Assembly: GCA_964017235.1 (NCBI GenBank)
Contig: OZ024928.1
Coordinates: 151,924,881 to 151,988,880, forward strand
Source: Sabellastarte sp. h YS-2021
Lineage: Eukaryota; Annelida; Polychaeta; Sabellida; Sabellidae
Reading direction: 5' to 3'
DNA length: 64,000 nucleotides
The translations under genes and the position numbers were made by a program. Below the pieces are notes generated by a model. The model was not told the origin of the DNA. It saw nothing but the letters and a program-made list of their open reading frames with translations, and made no database searches. The stretch's first letter is position 1, and each line of letters opens with the position of its first letter. Positions 12,520 to 23,834 of the stretch are shown here, piece after piece.

Positions 12520-12550
<31 letters not shown>

Positions 12551-14018
12551 TGTGGGTTCACTTTGGACTACAAAGAGATGGAGTGCTACAGCATAAATGG
12601 TAAACAAACAATCTATATAAAAGGGGTACTCAAATACAAAAGGAATTGAGAATTTTAAGTATGCGATTATCAACTGAAATGAGTTCATAACTGTAGGAGC
12701 TGTGTCAAAAAAATTAACTGAGGCAAGTTGAATAAAACTGGGCTAGTTGAGGGTTAAAAATCCCCTAGTTTTACTACATAAGGATAAAATTTCATTAATA
12801 TTGGGACTTAAAGCTCACTTAAAGTGTCCATTTTGTCTACTTGAATATGTTTAACCAGTTTTATTTTAAAAAGTTAAAAACTCAGCAAGCAGAGGTATAA
12901 CACACAAAAATAAGTTCTTAAAAGACTAAGATAACCATAACATTATTAATATTCAAAATTTAAATAGACAGGCATTTCCTTTTAAAAATTCAAAGATTTC
13001 AGCTCTATAACCCACATAGTTAGACAGTTACTGGGCTTTAAAGTGGCATAATGTCCATAAATTGGGTTTCTGTGGGCATTTTACAATTGTTAAAGAGACC
13101 TTAGCAATTAAACTACAGATCTGAAACTTTTTGGGGGACATACATAACAAACAAAAATTATATATAATACAGTTTAAGACTTGTCACACTAAGCATTTCC
13201 AAATAACAGGGCAAAATACGGAAAAAATGTCAAAAAAGGCACTTGGGCGAGTGTCTATGGCCCTCATACACAGGTTAAATGTCTACTAAAAACCTTGATT
13301 TTCGGCACATATAGAAAGGACATAATAATGCATTCCCAGATGGGATTTCAGCTCAATCAATCACATAGTTTAACAGTCACAGGGCTTAAAGGTGGCAAAA
13401 AGTCCAAATATTGGGTCTCTGTGGGCCTTTTAGAGATCTCGATGTGCCTTTCAAATTAAAGCTTCAGACTTAAAATTTGTTACATACTAAGATTACACAT
13501 AGAATATGTATCTAATAAAGTTTGAAACTTCTCAGGCTTACCATTTCCAAGTTACAGAGCAAAATATGTGAAAAATGTCTTAAAAGGGTCACTCAGGTGG
13601 GTGTTTAAGGTCCTCATACACAGGTTAAATGTCTACTTGAAGCCTTGATTTTTGGCACATGTAAAAAGAACATAATAATGTATTCCCAGATGAGATTTCA
13701 GCTCTATCAGTCACATAGTTTAACAGTCACAGGCCTTAAAATTGGCAAAATGTCCAAATACTGGGTCTTTATGGGGCCTTCTAGAGACCTAAATGTGGCC
13801 TTCAAATTAAAGCTTCAGACTTAAAATTTGTCACATACTAAGATTACACATAGAATATGCATCTAATACAGTTTGAAACTTCTTAGACTTACCATTTCCA
13901 AGTTACAGGGAAAAATATGTGACAAATGTCTAAAAATGGTCACTCGGGTGGGGATTTATGGTCCTCATACACAGGTTAAATGTCTTCTTAAAGCCTTAAT
14001 TTTTGGCACATATAAAAA
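11713..14018 (+). repeat. Family A element, copy 2 (3'-truncated)
   Basis: It starts with the same CTAGATTGGGCC end as copy 1 and includes the approximately 155-bp block missing from copy 1 (12838-12990). It stops at cacatataaaaa within a 351-bp unit, directly abutting the start of copy 3 at 14019. It contains a run of 30 G at 12520-12549, which creates a spurious proline-rich ORF on the other strand. Confidence 0.85.
12520..12549 (+). repeat. Poly-G tract (about 30 G)
   Basis: An uninterrupted G run within family A copy 2, at the place where copies 1 and 3 have only gggtgggg-type sequence. It is therefore a copy-specific expansion. Confidence 0.85.
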
Positions 14019-17000
14019 CTAGATTGGGCCAACTCGGCGCCAACATATCCCCAGACAGGTCATCACTCACGCCACAGGTTTTGATCGGGAATTTTTTAAA
14101 ACATAATTACCCATTATTATATGAACTTCAGCACATCAATCTACTCTGTTTATATCTTCCAAGGAAGATGGTGTATCCCCAGACGCCGAATACATAACTC
14201 AAATTATATTTTCAATCTTCCTGCAATGATAACTCTAAACCTATTTTCAAAGTATTTAAATGATTGATGATTGAATGTCCATTCTAAAATAATAATCCCA
14301 AAAGAGCATATCTGTTTCTATATTTGTTGACAAATAAAATATTATTTTTAACTCAACTCATCATACTTTTCAATCTTCCTTCAAAGTATTTAAATGATTG
14401 ATGATTCAATGTCCATTCTAAAATTCATAATCCCAAAAGCGCATATCTGTTTCTATATTTGTTCACAAATAAAATATTATTTAAAAAAAAATTATTTATA
14501 TTATTATTTTACTATATTATTTTTAGAATTTGCAAATTGTTTTCAGTTATTCATTTCCTCTATACCTATATATGTGGTCCATATATATGCAACCTAAATA
14601 TGTGACACAATCTCAGTTCTGACTCCCCTTTGTGTTATATGTAATGAAGCCCACCACCTCCCACCCCCACCCCTCTCCCCTTCTCCACACCTCTCTCACT
14701 ATTACACAAGATCTGCAACCCCATTGAGTTCTTTGTTTCTCATCTGATATCATTAAATACCTTTGTTTATTTAGTGTCACTCAATATAGCTGGAGGTCCC
14801 AGAGGTGGGTGGGGGGAATCCGGGTGGGGGATGCATAAATGGTAAACAAACAATCTATATAAAAGGGGTACTCAAATACAAAAAGAATTGAGAATTTTAA
14901 GTATGTGATTATCAACTGAAATGAGTTCATAACTGTAGGAGCTGTGTCAAAATTAACTGAGGCAAGTTGAATAAAACTGGGCTAGTTGAGGGTTAAAAAT
15001 CCCCTACTTTTACTACATAAGGATATAATTTCATTAATATTGGGACTTAAAGCTCACTTAAAGTGTCCATTTTGTCTACTTGAATATGTTTAACCAGTTT
15101 TATTTTAAAAAGTTAAAAACTCAGCAAGCAGAGGTATAACACACAAAAATAAGTTCTTAAAAGACTAAGATAGCCATAACATTATTAATATTCAAAATTT
15201 AAATAGACAGGCATTTCCTTTTAAAAATTCAAAGATTTCAGCTCTATAACCCACATAGTTTGACAGTTACTGGGCTTTAAAGTGGCATAATGTCCATAAA
15301 TTGGGTTTCTGTGGGCATTTTACAATTGTTAAAGAGACCTTAGCAATTAAACAACAGATCTGAAACTTTTTGGGGGACATACATAACAAACAAAAATTAT
15401 ATATAATACAGTTTAAGACTTGTCACACTAAGCATTTCCAAATAACAGGGCAAAATACGGAAAAAATGTCCAAAAAGGCACTTGGGCGAGTGTCTATGGC
15501 CCTCATACACAGGTTAAATGTCTACTAAAAACCTTGATTTTCGGCATATGTAAAAAGGACATAATAATGCATTCCCAGATGGGATTTCAGCTCCATCAAT
15601 CACATAGTTTAACAGTCACAGGGCTTAAAGGTGGTTAAAAAGTCCAAATATTGGGTCTCTGTGGGCCTTTTAGAGATCTCGATGTGGCTTTCAAATTAAA
15701 GCTTCAGACTTAAAATTTGTTACATACTAAGATTACACATAGAATATGTATCTAATAAAGTTTGAAACTTCTCAAACTTACCATTTCCAAGTTACAGAGC
15801 AAAATATGTGAAAAATGTCTTAAAAGGGTCACTCAGGTGGGTGTTTAAGGTCCTCATACACAGGTTAAATGTCTACTTGAAGCCTTGATTTTTGGCACAT
15901 GTAAAAAGAACATAATAATGTATTCCCAGATGAGATTTCAGCTCTATCAGTCACATAGTTTAACAGTCACAGGCCTTAAAATTGGCAAAAAGTCCAAATA
16001 CTGGGTCTTTATGGGGCCTTCTAGAGACCTAAATGTGGCCTTCAAATTAAAGCCTCAGACTTAAAATTTGTCACATACTAAGATTACACATAGAATATGC
16101 ATCTAATACAGTTTGAAACTTCTTAGACTTACCATTTCCAAGTTACAGGGCAAAATATGTGAAAAATGTCTAAAAATGGTCACTCGGGTGGGGATTTATG
16201 GTCCTCATACACAGGTTAAATGTCTTCTTAAAGCCTTAATTTTTGGCACATATATAAATAACATACTAATATCTTCCCAGATAGGATTTGAGCTCTATCA
16301 GTCACATAGTTTGACAGTCACAGGGCTTAAAAGTAGCGAAAAGTCCAAATATTGGGTCTTTGGGAGCCTTTTAGAGACCTCAATTTGACCTTCAAAATTA
16401 AAGCTTCAGACTTAAAATCTGTTACATACTAAGATTACACACAGAATATATATCTAATACAGTTTGAAACTTCTCAGACTTACCATTTCCAAGTTACAGG
16501 GAAAAAGATGTGAAAAATGTCTTATAAGGGTCACTCGGGTGGGTGTTTATGGTCCTGATACACAGGTTAACTGTCTATTAAAGGCCTAAATGTTGGGGCA
16601 CATATAAGAAAACACATAGATATATTCCCAGATGATATTTAACTTAGATGAGAGACATAGTTTGAAAGCTACAGTGCTTGAAAGTGGCAAAAAGTGCATA
16701 AATTGGGTCTCTGTGGGCACTTTTGAGACCTTAAGTCGACCCCTTTGGGTAAACCTACAGCCCTAAAATTTTCTACAGACAAGGATTACATATCAAAGTT
16801 ATACCTAGCGCAGTTTGAGACTCATCAGAATTACCACTTCCAAATTATAGGGCAAAATATGTGAAAAGTATAGCAAAAAATCCCCAAGTGGGGGTATTTA
16901 TGGGCCTCAAACACAATTTTCTCCTCAACTTAAAGTCGTGATTTTCGGCACATGTACTAAGAACATATTAATGTGTTGTCAGGTAAAATTTCAGCCAGCT

Positions 17001-17282
17001 GAGCATCATAGTTTGTGACCTACAGGGCTCTAAGTGGCCAAAAGTCCAATTTCTGACCTTAAGGTGGCCATAAGTTCTTTTTTACTGGGAGTTTAAGGTC
17101 ACCTTAAAATAGGGATCTTCCTTTGGGCACCCTTAACATGTGTACCAAGTTTGAAAAAAAAATATTAATTTGTTTTTGAGTTATCGCGTCCACAAGGAAA
17201 TTTCTACGGCGGCGGCGGCGGCGGCGGCGGCGGCGCGACGGACCTGAAGCCAATATATCCCCGACTTTCGTCTGGGGATATA
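14019..17282 (+). repeat. Family A element, copy 3
   Basis: A complete copy from CTAGATTGGGCC to the terminal hairpin at 17254-17282, head-to-tail with truncated copy 2. It contains the same 351-bp units as copy 1, closely matching base by base. The GGC run before the hairpin is expanded (about 17208-17235). Confidence 0.87.
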
Positions 17283-17618
17283 ATGATGAAATTGTCTGGC
17301 CTGACTTAGTAAATCACACGCTGAAGCTATTGCTTGTTGACCGGGGTATATTATCAATTCAGATTTGAACACATTCTGACATGATTACCGATTGCGAACA
17401 GGGTTAAATGATCAAACTCTTTTGCAATCCTTTTAGCTTCACCCACCCAAGTTCATTTACGTCACAATAAAATAAATTACCTTCATTTAAACATACTCGG
17501 TTGTAAAATATGACAGGGGATCCGATCGATTACCAGTGTTTCCAAAGAACGGGAACCCGATCGTATACTCTTGATTTATATATATATAATCACAATGAAA
17601 GGAACACATTTTTCTTAC
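17283..17618. other. eEF1G intron, no recognised feature
   Basis: Non-coding sequence between family A copy 3 and the eEF1G exon. It begins with a short segment similar to the left flank of copy 2. Confidence 0.5.
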
Positions 17619-17682
17619 GGTAATATGCAATGGCACTTGATCCAAACAGCACAACACCATCATCACCCTCGAATGCTGGAAC
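17619..17682 (-). CDS. EEF1G: eEF1G exon (end of GST N-terminal domain)
   Basis: A 64-nt minus-strand exon encoding VPAFEGDDGVVLFGSSAIAY, then Y and one further base. This is the thioredoxin-fold segment of eEF1G; vertebrate eEF1G has VPAFEGDDGF...SNAIAYYV. The acceptor is tccaatag|gttcca at 17682; the donor is attacc|gtaag after 17619. The phase agrees with both neighbouring exons. Confidence 0.93.
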
Positions 17683-19365
17683 CTATTGGACAACAAAGCC
17701 ATAAATTATCTTATTTTTATTTCTGAACATTTGACACCGTCTATATGGGGTCGTGCCACAGCTCTACACACAAGTAAAGTAGAGCCAAGCTAACCACATC
17801 TATGTCCACAGGTGTAAATTTCTGTGCTTTTACAACTCATTAGCATTTATGAAAATTATGAAAACAAGGGATGCCATTTGTTATCATACTGCACAAACCA
17901 TATTTTATTTTTCTGAATCAACCAAAGAATATTTGGGCAAACAGGATTTACATTAACCTTACAAATTTGGATAAACCATGCAACTCCTTTGAATCAGCAG
18001 TTTTATGAAGTATTATCGTCGTTGTACGGAAGTTTGATTGCTTAAGAAAATTGATGTCAAATATACGAATAAAAGTCTAATAAAAAGGTGTTAGTAAACT
18101 TTGAAACGTACAATATGCGTAAAAATATCTTTTTAGTTTTGCTAAGATGTTTTTATTTGAAATTATCTAAAATATAACGCTTTTATTCATATTTAAAAGA
18201 TACCATTTCCTTTAACTGTTGTCATAGGGGATAGAGATGTACAAAAAAATCGATCATTTGGTACTCACCTCTTTATCTTTCATCTCAGTCAGGTAAGTAA
18301 AACATCTCTAATAAAAATGCAATTTCTTTAAATTTTGCAATGGAAAGTTCTTTAAAAACAATTTTTGATTGTGCAACAACAATTATTACATCTATTTTTG
18401 CAAAGGAAAAATAAAAATACCTGTTTTTTTCATTTTGACACAAAAACATCAGAATAAAATAATTTTTCCGGTAAGAAGGTTTACATTCGAAACGCCAGCA
18501 GCCTTCCGTTCCTCATACAACCATTCAAAACGAAGCGGATCGGAAAAAAACGAAGCGGATCGACATATTAGGCGTATTCGACTGGCGAGATAATAGAAGA
18601 AATACTTGTACGAGATCTATATTTTCGGTTTGACTCTACTTTATGGTAGATTTTATACATGTACGAGGTTACCACATGTCTCCCTGCTGGTAAACCAGGA
18701 AGAACATGATGATCAAGGCTAAATGGACCAATGAAAAGAAAGCATTCACACAGTACTGATAGAAACTCAAATGGTCGCCATTTTGTTTAATAGTTTTGTA
18801 TAGCTGAATAAGATTTATCTTTTTGTGTGGAAATATAATATCTAGAGAACATAATAAAATCATATAAAGCATTAAAAATGCTAAATTATGATACCCATAT
18901 TGTTAGATTTTATCTGAAGAATTTATAAGTATTTTTTTTTATTTTTGCAGTTTTTTGTATATATTTATGTTGCAATGTGACAATATAAGAAATAAACAAT
19001 GACAACAGTATGTAGCAACTTGAATTATTGTCTCCATTCTACTTAAGCATAAACTTTATACTAATGGAGACAATTTTCAAACGATTTTTAAAGTTTGGAA
19101 TCTATGAAATCTATCTATCCATTCTACTGGTCATTTAATGCATTTAATGGAAATCCACTGCGCATATTTAATGCTTACTTTCCATAGATTATCAGTCGAA
19201 TACACCTTTTGTCTATATCGAACTTACGTATGATGATCCGTGGGGTTTTCATGCTATTAAAAATGTCTACTGGCTGTAAACATTATAACAAATAATACAC
19301 TGACAGTACAGTAAAAAAAAAAAAAAAAATTCAAGAACGGTCAAATAATAAATAATAAAAATAAC
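17683..19365. other. eEF1G intron, fragment of a TIR element near 17748
   Basis: Intron sequence. At 17748-17805, ggtcgtgccacagctctacacacaag resembles the right end of the inverted-repeat element at 44135-44535, including the sequence just beyond it. No coding signal is seen; the ORFs at 18369-18593 and 18669-18872 are unrecognised. Confidence 0.45.
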
Positions 19366-19524
19366 CTTTCCCGTTGGAAACTTCTGCAGAAACGCCTCAC
19401 TTTTGTTTGTTTCCCCAAATTTAAACTCTGGGGGTTGTGATGCAACTTTTACATTGGCACCACTGTAGGCAGCAGCTATTTGAGCCTTATAGGCCCTAAA
19501 GTTGTTAGGATAAGTGTACAGTGT
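19366..19524 (-). CDS. EEF1G: eEF1G exon 2 (GST N-terminal domain)
   Basis: Minus-strand exon of 159 nt, 53 codons, starting [20 protein letters not shown] and ending FLQKFPTGK. It matches the start of animal eEF1G almost from the N-terminus; only a few residues (MAA-type) precede TLYTYP in vertebrates. The acceptor is ttatttttcag|acactg at 19524; the donor is ggaaag|gttatt after 19366. Exon 1 should be a very short segment to the right. The five exons span more than 17 kb, expanded by repeats in the introns. Confidence 0.94.
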
Positions 19525-19734
19525 CTGAAAAATAAAGTCATAACTGGCTTTAATCAATAAAATAATTGTAAAAATCTAAATAAAAGTCACAAAGGTTATG
19601 TAAAGGATTCGACTAGATATAAATTTCTCCCAAAAGTTACAAACCCCAGCCACCATTGTGCCGACAAAAAGGAAGTAAATATCGGTTGTTCCTAAAATCA
19701 GTGTTTTCTGTGGCACATGCTAAACTATTTTGAT

Positions 19735-19760
19735 GGGGGGGGGGGGGGGGGGGGGGGGGG
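19735..19760 (+). repeat. Poly-G tract (about 26 G)
   Basis: An uninterrupted run of G in otherwise AT-rich sequence about 210 bp right of the eEF1G exon at 19366-19524. On the eEF1G sense strand it is poly-C. Confidence 0.85.
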
Positions 19761-19969
19761 TCTGTTAGAATTCAATGAAGATGAATTTTTGTTGCATTTA
19801 TTTTTTCAGAGATTTAACTACAAACATTTCATTGAGGACATTAATGTATTATGTGCCAAAAAGTGTGCAATTTAATCGAATCCAATAGTGACTCATATAG
19901 TGCCTAATCTCCAGCTTGTAACAGACTTAAAGTCCAATTATGCAAATAAGAATTGGTCCATTGACCTAG

Positions 19970-20560
19970 TGTTTAAGTCCCAAAAGGGGCAATGCTGAGG
20001 GCCTGTCCCAATAGGACCCTGGCTGTTAAAAGGGATGTAAAACCATAACTTTGAATTTGATTAATGTAGCCAGGCTACACCACAGAGGCACAGGGAGCTG
20101 GGGTGGATAAGGTGATCAGGCTTTTGTAAACAGGTAAGTTTTGAGCTTTTTGTTAAAATAGGCAATAGAGGCAAAAAAAGACAAAAACTATTCATTACTG
20201 AAATGTTTGACTGATTTATTAACTGAAGAGTTGAAACGTGGAACTGGCAAGTACTGCTGGCCCGGGTGGCCATATCTGGTGTTGTAGATGCAACAGATCA
20301 GAGCCAAGGAAGGCCCAAAATAATTGGGGCAGCCCCTTTGAAGAAATTATAGACCACACAGCAGTTTTGTGCACACAATGGTACTCAAAAGGCAACTGCT
20401 GCAGCTTTTTAGGATGGATGTTACATGAGCTCACGTTCCACAATTTTTGATCATATGTACAAGAGTCTTTTGAATACACTGGATCTTATGTAGATTAAAC
20501 CTGACAGACTTCCAAATAGTGAGGGAGTTACAGTAGTCTAAACAGGATGACTAGTAACCA
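19970..20560. mobile_element. Degenerate retroelement or SINE-tail fragments
   Basis: At 20005-20045, caataggaccctggctgttaaaagggatgtaaaacc matches the shared 3' module of the SINEs at 23599-23820 and 42255-42405. The following sequence to 20560 (ending ttacagtagtctaaacaggatgac) looks like a non-LTR retroelement remnant, but no reverse transcriptase motif remains, so that part is a weak call. Confidence 0.35.
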
Positions 20561-21170
20561 AGACAACAATAATATACACTAAATTATTCATTATATAAAT
20601 ATTACAAATCCTATTATTTCACCATTTCATAGGATAGATCAAAACAGAATTGAACGTGTATACCCTTGGACTTGAAAGGGTATAATTGTGAATGACTCTA
20701 AATGCACTGTTTATAACCCACTCTGGAAAGCATAATTGCTTCTTTCTGATAATTTTATTGGAGGGGATGAGCATGGGTGTATGACAAAGTTGGATTGTTG
20801 AGCAGTGATACAGCATAGGTTTCCTTTTTTGAATTGCATTGACACAAACGCAAACTGTAGAATTTACCAACAAAAATTAAACAAATTAACCTTCAAATGA
20901 TTGTGTTGTTTACATTTATGTACATTTTTTTCTGCACTAAAGGTTTCTCTTTTTGTTGTTGGGTAATGGCGTTCCGGCGTACTAATAGTAGCGTGTACCC
21001 GAATCCAGGTGGCGCCGTTATCGATGTGACCTTTGAACCAAACACAGTAACTAATATAAACAAATGAGGATAAATTCTTGTCCTGTTATATATAGCAGAG
21101 TTATTTGAAAATATATATATATAATAATTATCAATTGATGCATAATACTTATTTTGAAGCAGTTTATGAC

Positions 21171-21179
21171 AGCTGCCAT
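21171..21179 (-). CDS. EEF1G: Candidate eEF1G exon 1 (start codon and two codons)
   Basis: On the minus strand ATGGCAGCT is followed by GTCATA. M-A-A joined in phase 0 to the exon at 19366-19524 would mimic the vertebrate N-terminus. The donor is weak and the match is only nine bases, so this may be chance; transcript data would decide. Confidence 0.22.
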
Positions 21180-21769
21180 GTTTTATTTTTTGTGTATTTA
21201 TCATGTGAAATGGGCGATAATAGGGGTGTCTGAAACTCCAACAGCCTGTCAGGGGTGCTTACATGTTTTACAATGGTACACCTGTTCGCCATCGCCGGAT
21301 TATGGCCACCCCTGAATAACAACTTTGTCTTTGGAATTGTTTTTACTTCATTGTACTTTGTTTTAAACTATAGGGATGAGAATTTGGGGGGATACATTGA
21401 TTTTATGGTTACCTTAAGTTGTAAATATTACTGTAGCTCTATATGTCGTCCTTAAAGTAATTAAATTTGAATAAAACCCTCTGGCTCCTTTATTTTCCAT
21501 TTATAAAAGTCTAACTTATCACTGATGTTGAAGAAGACCAATAAAAATAAATAAATAAATAAAAAGACCCTGGCTACCTTAATATTTCAATATTTATTAT
21601 GTTATAATTTTGTTATACAGTCAGTGAGTATTTAATTTATAAAAATGTCCTCAGATGCTTTAAATACCAGTACAATCAGTAAAAAAATTATCCATTATTT
21701 GAGACATATTGCTCAAAGGCAAAATATTTTTTTAAAGTCATATCAGAATTTTTTTTTTTTCATTCTTGT

Positions 21770-21885
21770 AACTTACTTATGTATTTATTTGGGGTTTTAC
21801 GTCACTTTCAACACTGTACAGGTTCATATCACGACGGGTAGTTAGAAGGGCAGATGAAACGAGAACATACAGTTCGCTAGGGCTG
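21770..21885 (-). mobile_element. SINE 3' fragment (minus strand)
   Basis: Read in reverse, it contains the bivalve-type SINE body also found at 41880-42100: ctacccgtcgtgatatgaacctgtacagtgttgaaagtgacgtaaaac, with an a/t-rich tail (tatttatttg on plus). The tRNA-like head is missing or degraded. Confidence 0.55.
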
Positions 21886-21899
21886 TTCATTCTTGTAAC

Positions 21900-22010
21900 A
21901 AAATATTAACTGTCCGCTCAGACTGGGAGGCCTGGGTTTGATTCCCAGTGATGTGGAATAAGACATCATAGCTCAGTGACAGAGCACTCAGTCTGGTATT
22001 TTGTTGCTGC
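21900..22010 (+). repeat. tRNA-like repeat (partial dimer)
   Basis: It contains a B-box-like gggtttgattccc, then further right an A-box-like tagctcagtgacagagcactc. The order B then A suggests the end of one tRNA-derived unit followed by the start of another. A related copy is at 23425-23515 in reverse. It is not a functional tRNA gene, because the arms do not complete a cloverleaf. Confidence 0.5.
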
Positions 22011-22036
22011 AATACTATAACATAAGAAATTATTTA

Positions 22037-22232
22037 TACCATAAATTTCCAAAATAACGCCCAGGTTCAAATAAACGTCTGGTTCAAATAAACGCCTGGC
22101 ACCAGGCATACTGGTTACAATTTGTTACACTGTTTCTTGTATTTCAAAAGAACGCCTGGTTCAATTTAACGCCTGATCTGATGCCATTTGAAAATAATTA
22201 ACGCCCGGGCCTTATTTCGAAAAAATACGGTA
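22037..22232. mobile_element. Short TIR element (MITE)
   Basis: A 196-bp element bounded by inverted repeats TACCATAAATTTCCAAAATA on the left and, read from the right, TACCGTATTTTTTCGAAATA. Internally it repeats aaataaacgcctgg several times. There is no ORF. The superfamily is not assigned. Confidence 0.65.
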
Positions 22233-22424
22233 TATTTTAAAGAAAATTTGCATTTTTGTATTGGTACATATCTCTTACTGAGGACCTAACATGAGTTTAA
22301 AATACCCCTTTTTGACCCCAGCCAGCTATATTCTATTTTGTGTGTATTTAGCTTGTTGCCTGGACTATAATAAGGGTTTCCAAAAGTTATTGAGTAGACT
22401 GTTGGGAGTGCTTATTTGTTTTCA

Positions 22425-22560
22425 GGTTGGTTCGATTGATCACAGCCACTGGATTATGTGGTAGGGACGTTGGTTGGGGATGCCACCGATTGATCGCTGC
22501 TGCTGGATTATGTGGTATGGATGTTGGTTGGGGGTGTGACCGATCCCACCAAACTCCAAA
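22425..22560 (+). repeat. Two-copy 69-bp direct repeat
   Basis: The segment gattgatc...gctggattatgtggtagggacgttggttgggg occurs twice in tandem. A related single segment lies near 21285. Confidence 0.5.
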
Positions 22561-22709
22561 AAAAGACATCCTGTATATACTACTGGCAGGACCGGTCACG
22601 GAGTGTGCATTCGCTAGGTGTTACCTTGTGTGTACCGTCCTGTCGGGGAGGAGTATTTAGTATTTTCCCGCCCTTTTTTGAGAATTTTTATCCCTGACCA
22701 CCCGACTTT

Positions 22710-23025
22710 TTTAGCTGACCTGAGTTGTAGGGTCAGCTCAAGCGGAACACCTGCATTACTGAATCCAAGAAATGGGGACAAGATTTTAAACTCATGGCCA
22801 CTATGACAAGGTCAAATGTCAAATTGAGATCACACCATAATGTTGCATACACCTTACAGTTCCCAGGATATAGCCCAGACAAGATTTGCAAACTCAAGGT
22901 CACTATGGCAAGGTCAAAGGTTAAATCAAACTTTTTCCAGCTGTCCACCTGCCCGAATGCCCATCAGGACACCAGGTGAAAACAATGTCTTGACAGCCCT
23001 TAAGGGCGTTGGGGGTAAAGATGTA
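22710..23025 (+). repeat. Short complete family E element, hairpins at both ends
   Basis: It starts with agctgacc...gggtcagct, an inverted repeat around 22712-22738, continues with two E-type units containing aggtca blocks, and ends with the E hairpin acagcccttaagggc near 22994-23020. At about 315 bp it defines both borders of the family, which the long arrays at the window's left do not. Confidence 0.75.
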
Positions 23026-23424
23026 TCATAATTAGTGGTGTTTGACTCATTGGGCTCTTGTTCACTAAAATATTTTATGAAAAAAAATTGAAATTAATTA
23101 ATTGATAATCTATTTCTTCGTACAACTTTCACTTTCTGAGATATAGCCAGGAAAAGAAATTTAATCACATGCAGAAACTGTAAGATTTTAAAGTTCAAGG
23201 TCACACCATGACCTTGCACACTATGTAGAAACTGTAAGATTTAAAGTTCAAGGTCACTACAGCAAGGTCAAAGGTCACACCATGACCTTTCACACTATGT
23301 AACCCAGAGATGTATTCTATATATCACTAGTAAGGTATTTCCTCAGTGCTTCTGCTCATATGTAGTCCCTAAAAATCCATGCAGAATTTAATTTGAATAA
23401 ATAATAAAAGAGTAATATAACTGA

Positions 23425-23515
23425 CAGACTGAGTGCTTTATCACTAAGCTATGATGTTTTTGAAGGAACACCACTGGGAATCAAACCCAGGTCTCCCAAT
23501 ATGTCAGAATATGCT
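23425..23515 (-). repeat. tRNA-like repeat, reverse copy
   Basis: Reverse-complement relative of 21900-22010: gggtttgattccc (B-box-like) and tagcttagtgataaagcactcagtctg (A-box-like). Confidence 0.5.
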
Positions 23516-23598
23516 ACTGTATTACTTATTGTTGTAAAATGTAATGTATTGTAAATCCAAGAAGTATACCCTTGTCTATTAATTTCCATACAGAATTT

Positions 23599-23820
23599 TT
23601 AGGGGGCTCAGTGGTGTAGCGGTTAGAGTTCTCTCTAACCTCTGAGGCCACCGGTTTGAATCTCGGGCCGGGCGCTTCATGTTGGAAAGTTGGTAGTTAC
23701 TTGTTGATGCCTGGTGGTTTACAGTGCAGTATGCACTGGTTTCCTCCACCTGTAAACTAGCCGTCGCAATATGACCCTGGCTGTTGAACGCGACGTAAAG
23801 CAACAAGTAAATAAATAAAA
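23599..23820 (+). mobile_element. tRNA-derived SINE, complete with 14-bp target duplication
   Basis: A 222-bp element. The head, ggctcagtggtgtagcggtt, carries an RNA polymerase III A box, with a B box ggtttgaatctc about 40 nt later. A middle module includes gtttacagtgcagtatgcac. The 3' module is atgaccctggctgttgaacg followed by cgacgtaaag, and the tail is (aata)n. It is flanked by a perfect direct repeat tccatacagaattt at 23585-23598 and 23821-23834, showing insertion by target-primed retrotransposition. Confidence 0.9.
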
Positions 23821-23834
23821 TCCATACAGAATTT

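Noticed and set aside
12464..12688. Proline-rich ORF on the minus strand
   Set aside because: The prolines come from the poly-G run at 12520-12549 within family A copy 2.
17181..17372. Alanine-rich ORF on the minus strand (also 52710-52925)
   Set aside because: Caused by GCC/GGC trinucleotide runs at the hairpin ends of family A and C elements.
21900..22010. Functional tRNA gene
   Set aside because: A and B boxes are in the wrong order for one gene and no cloverleaf can be completed.
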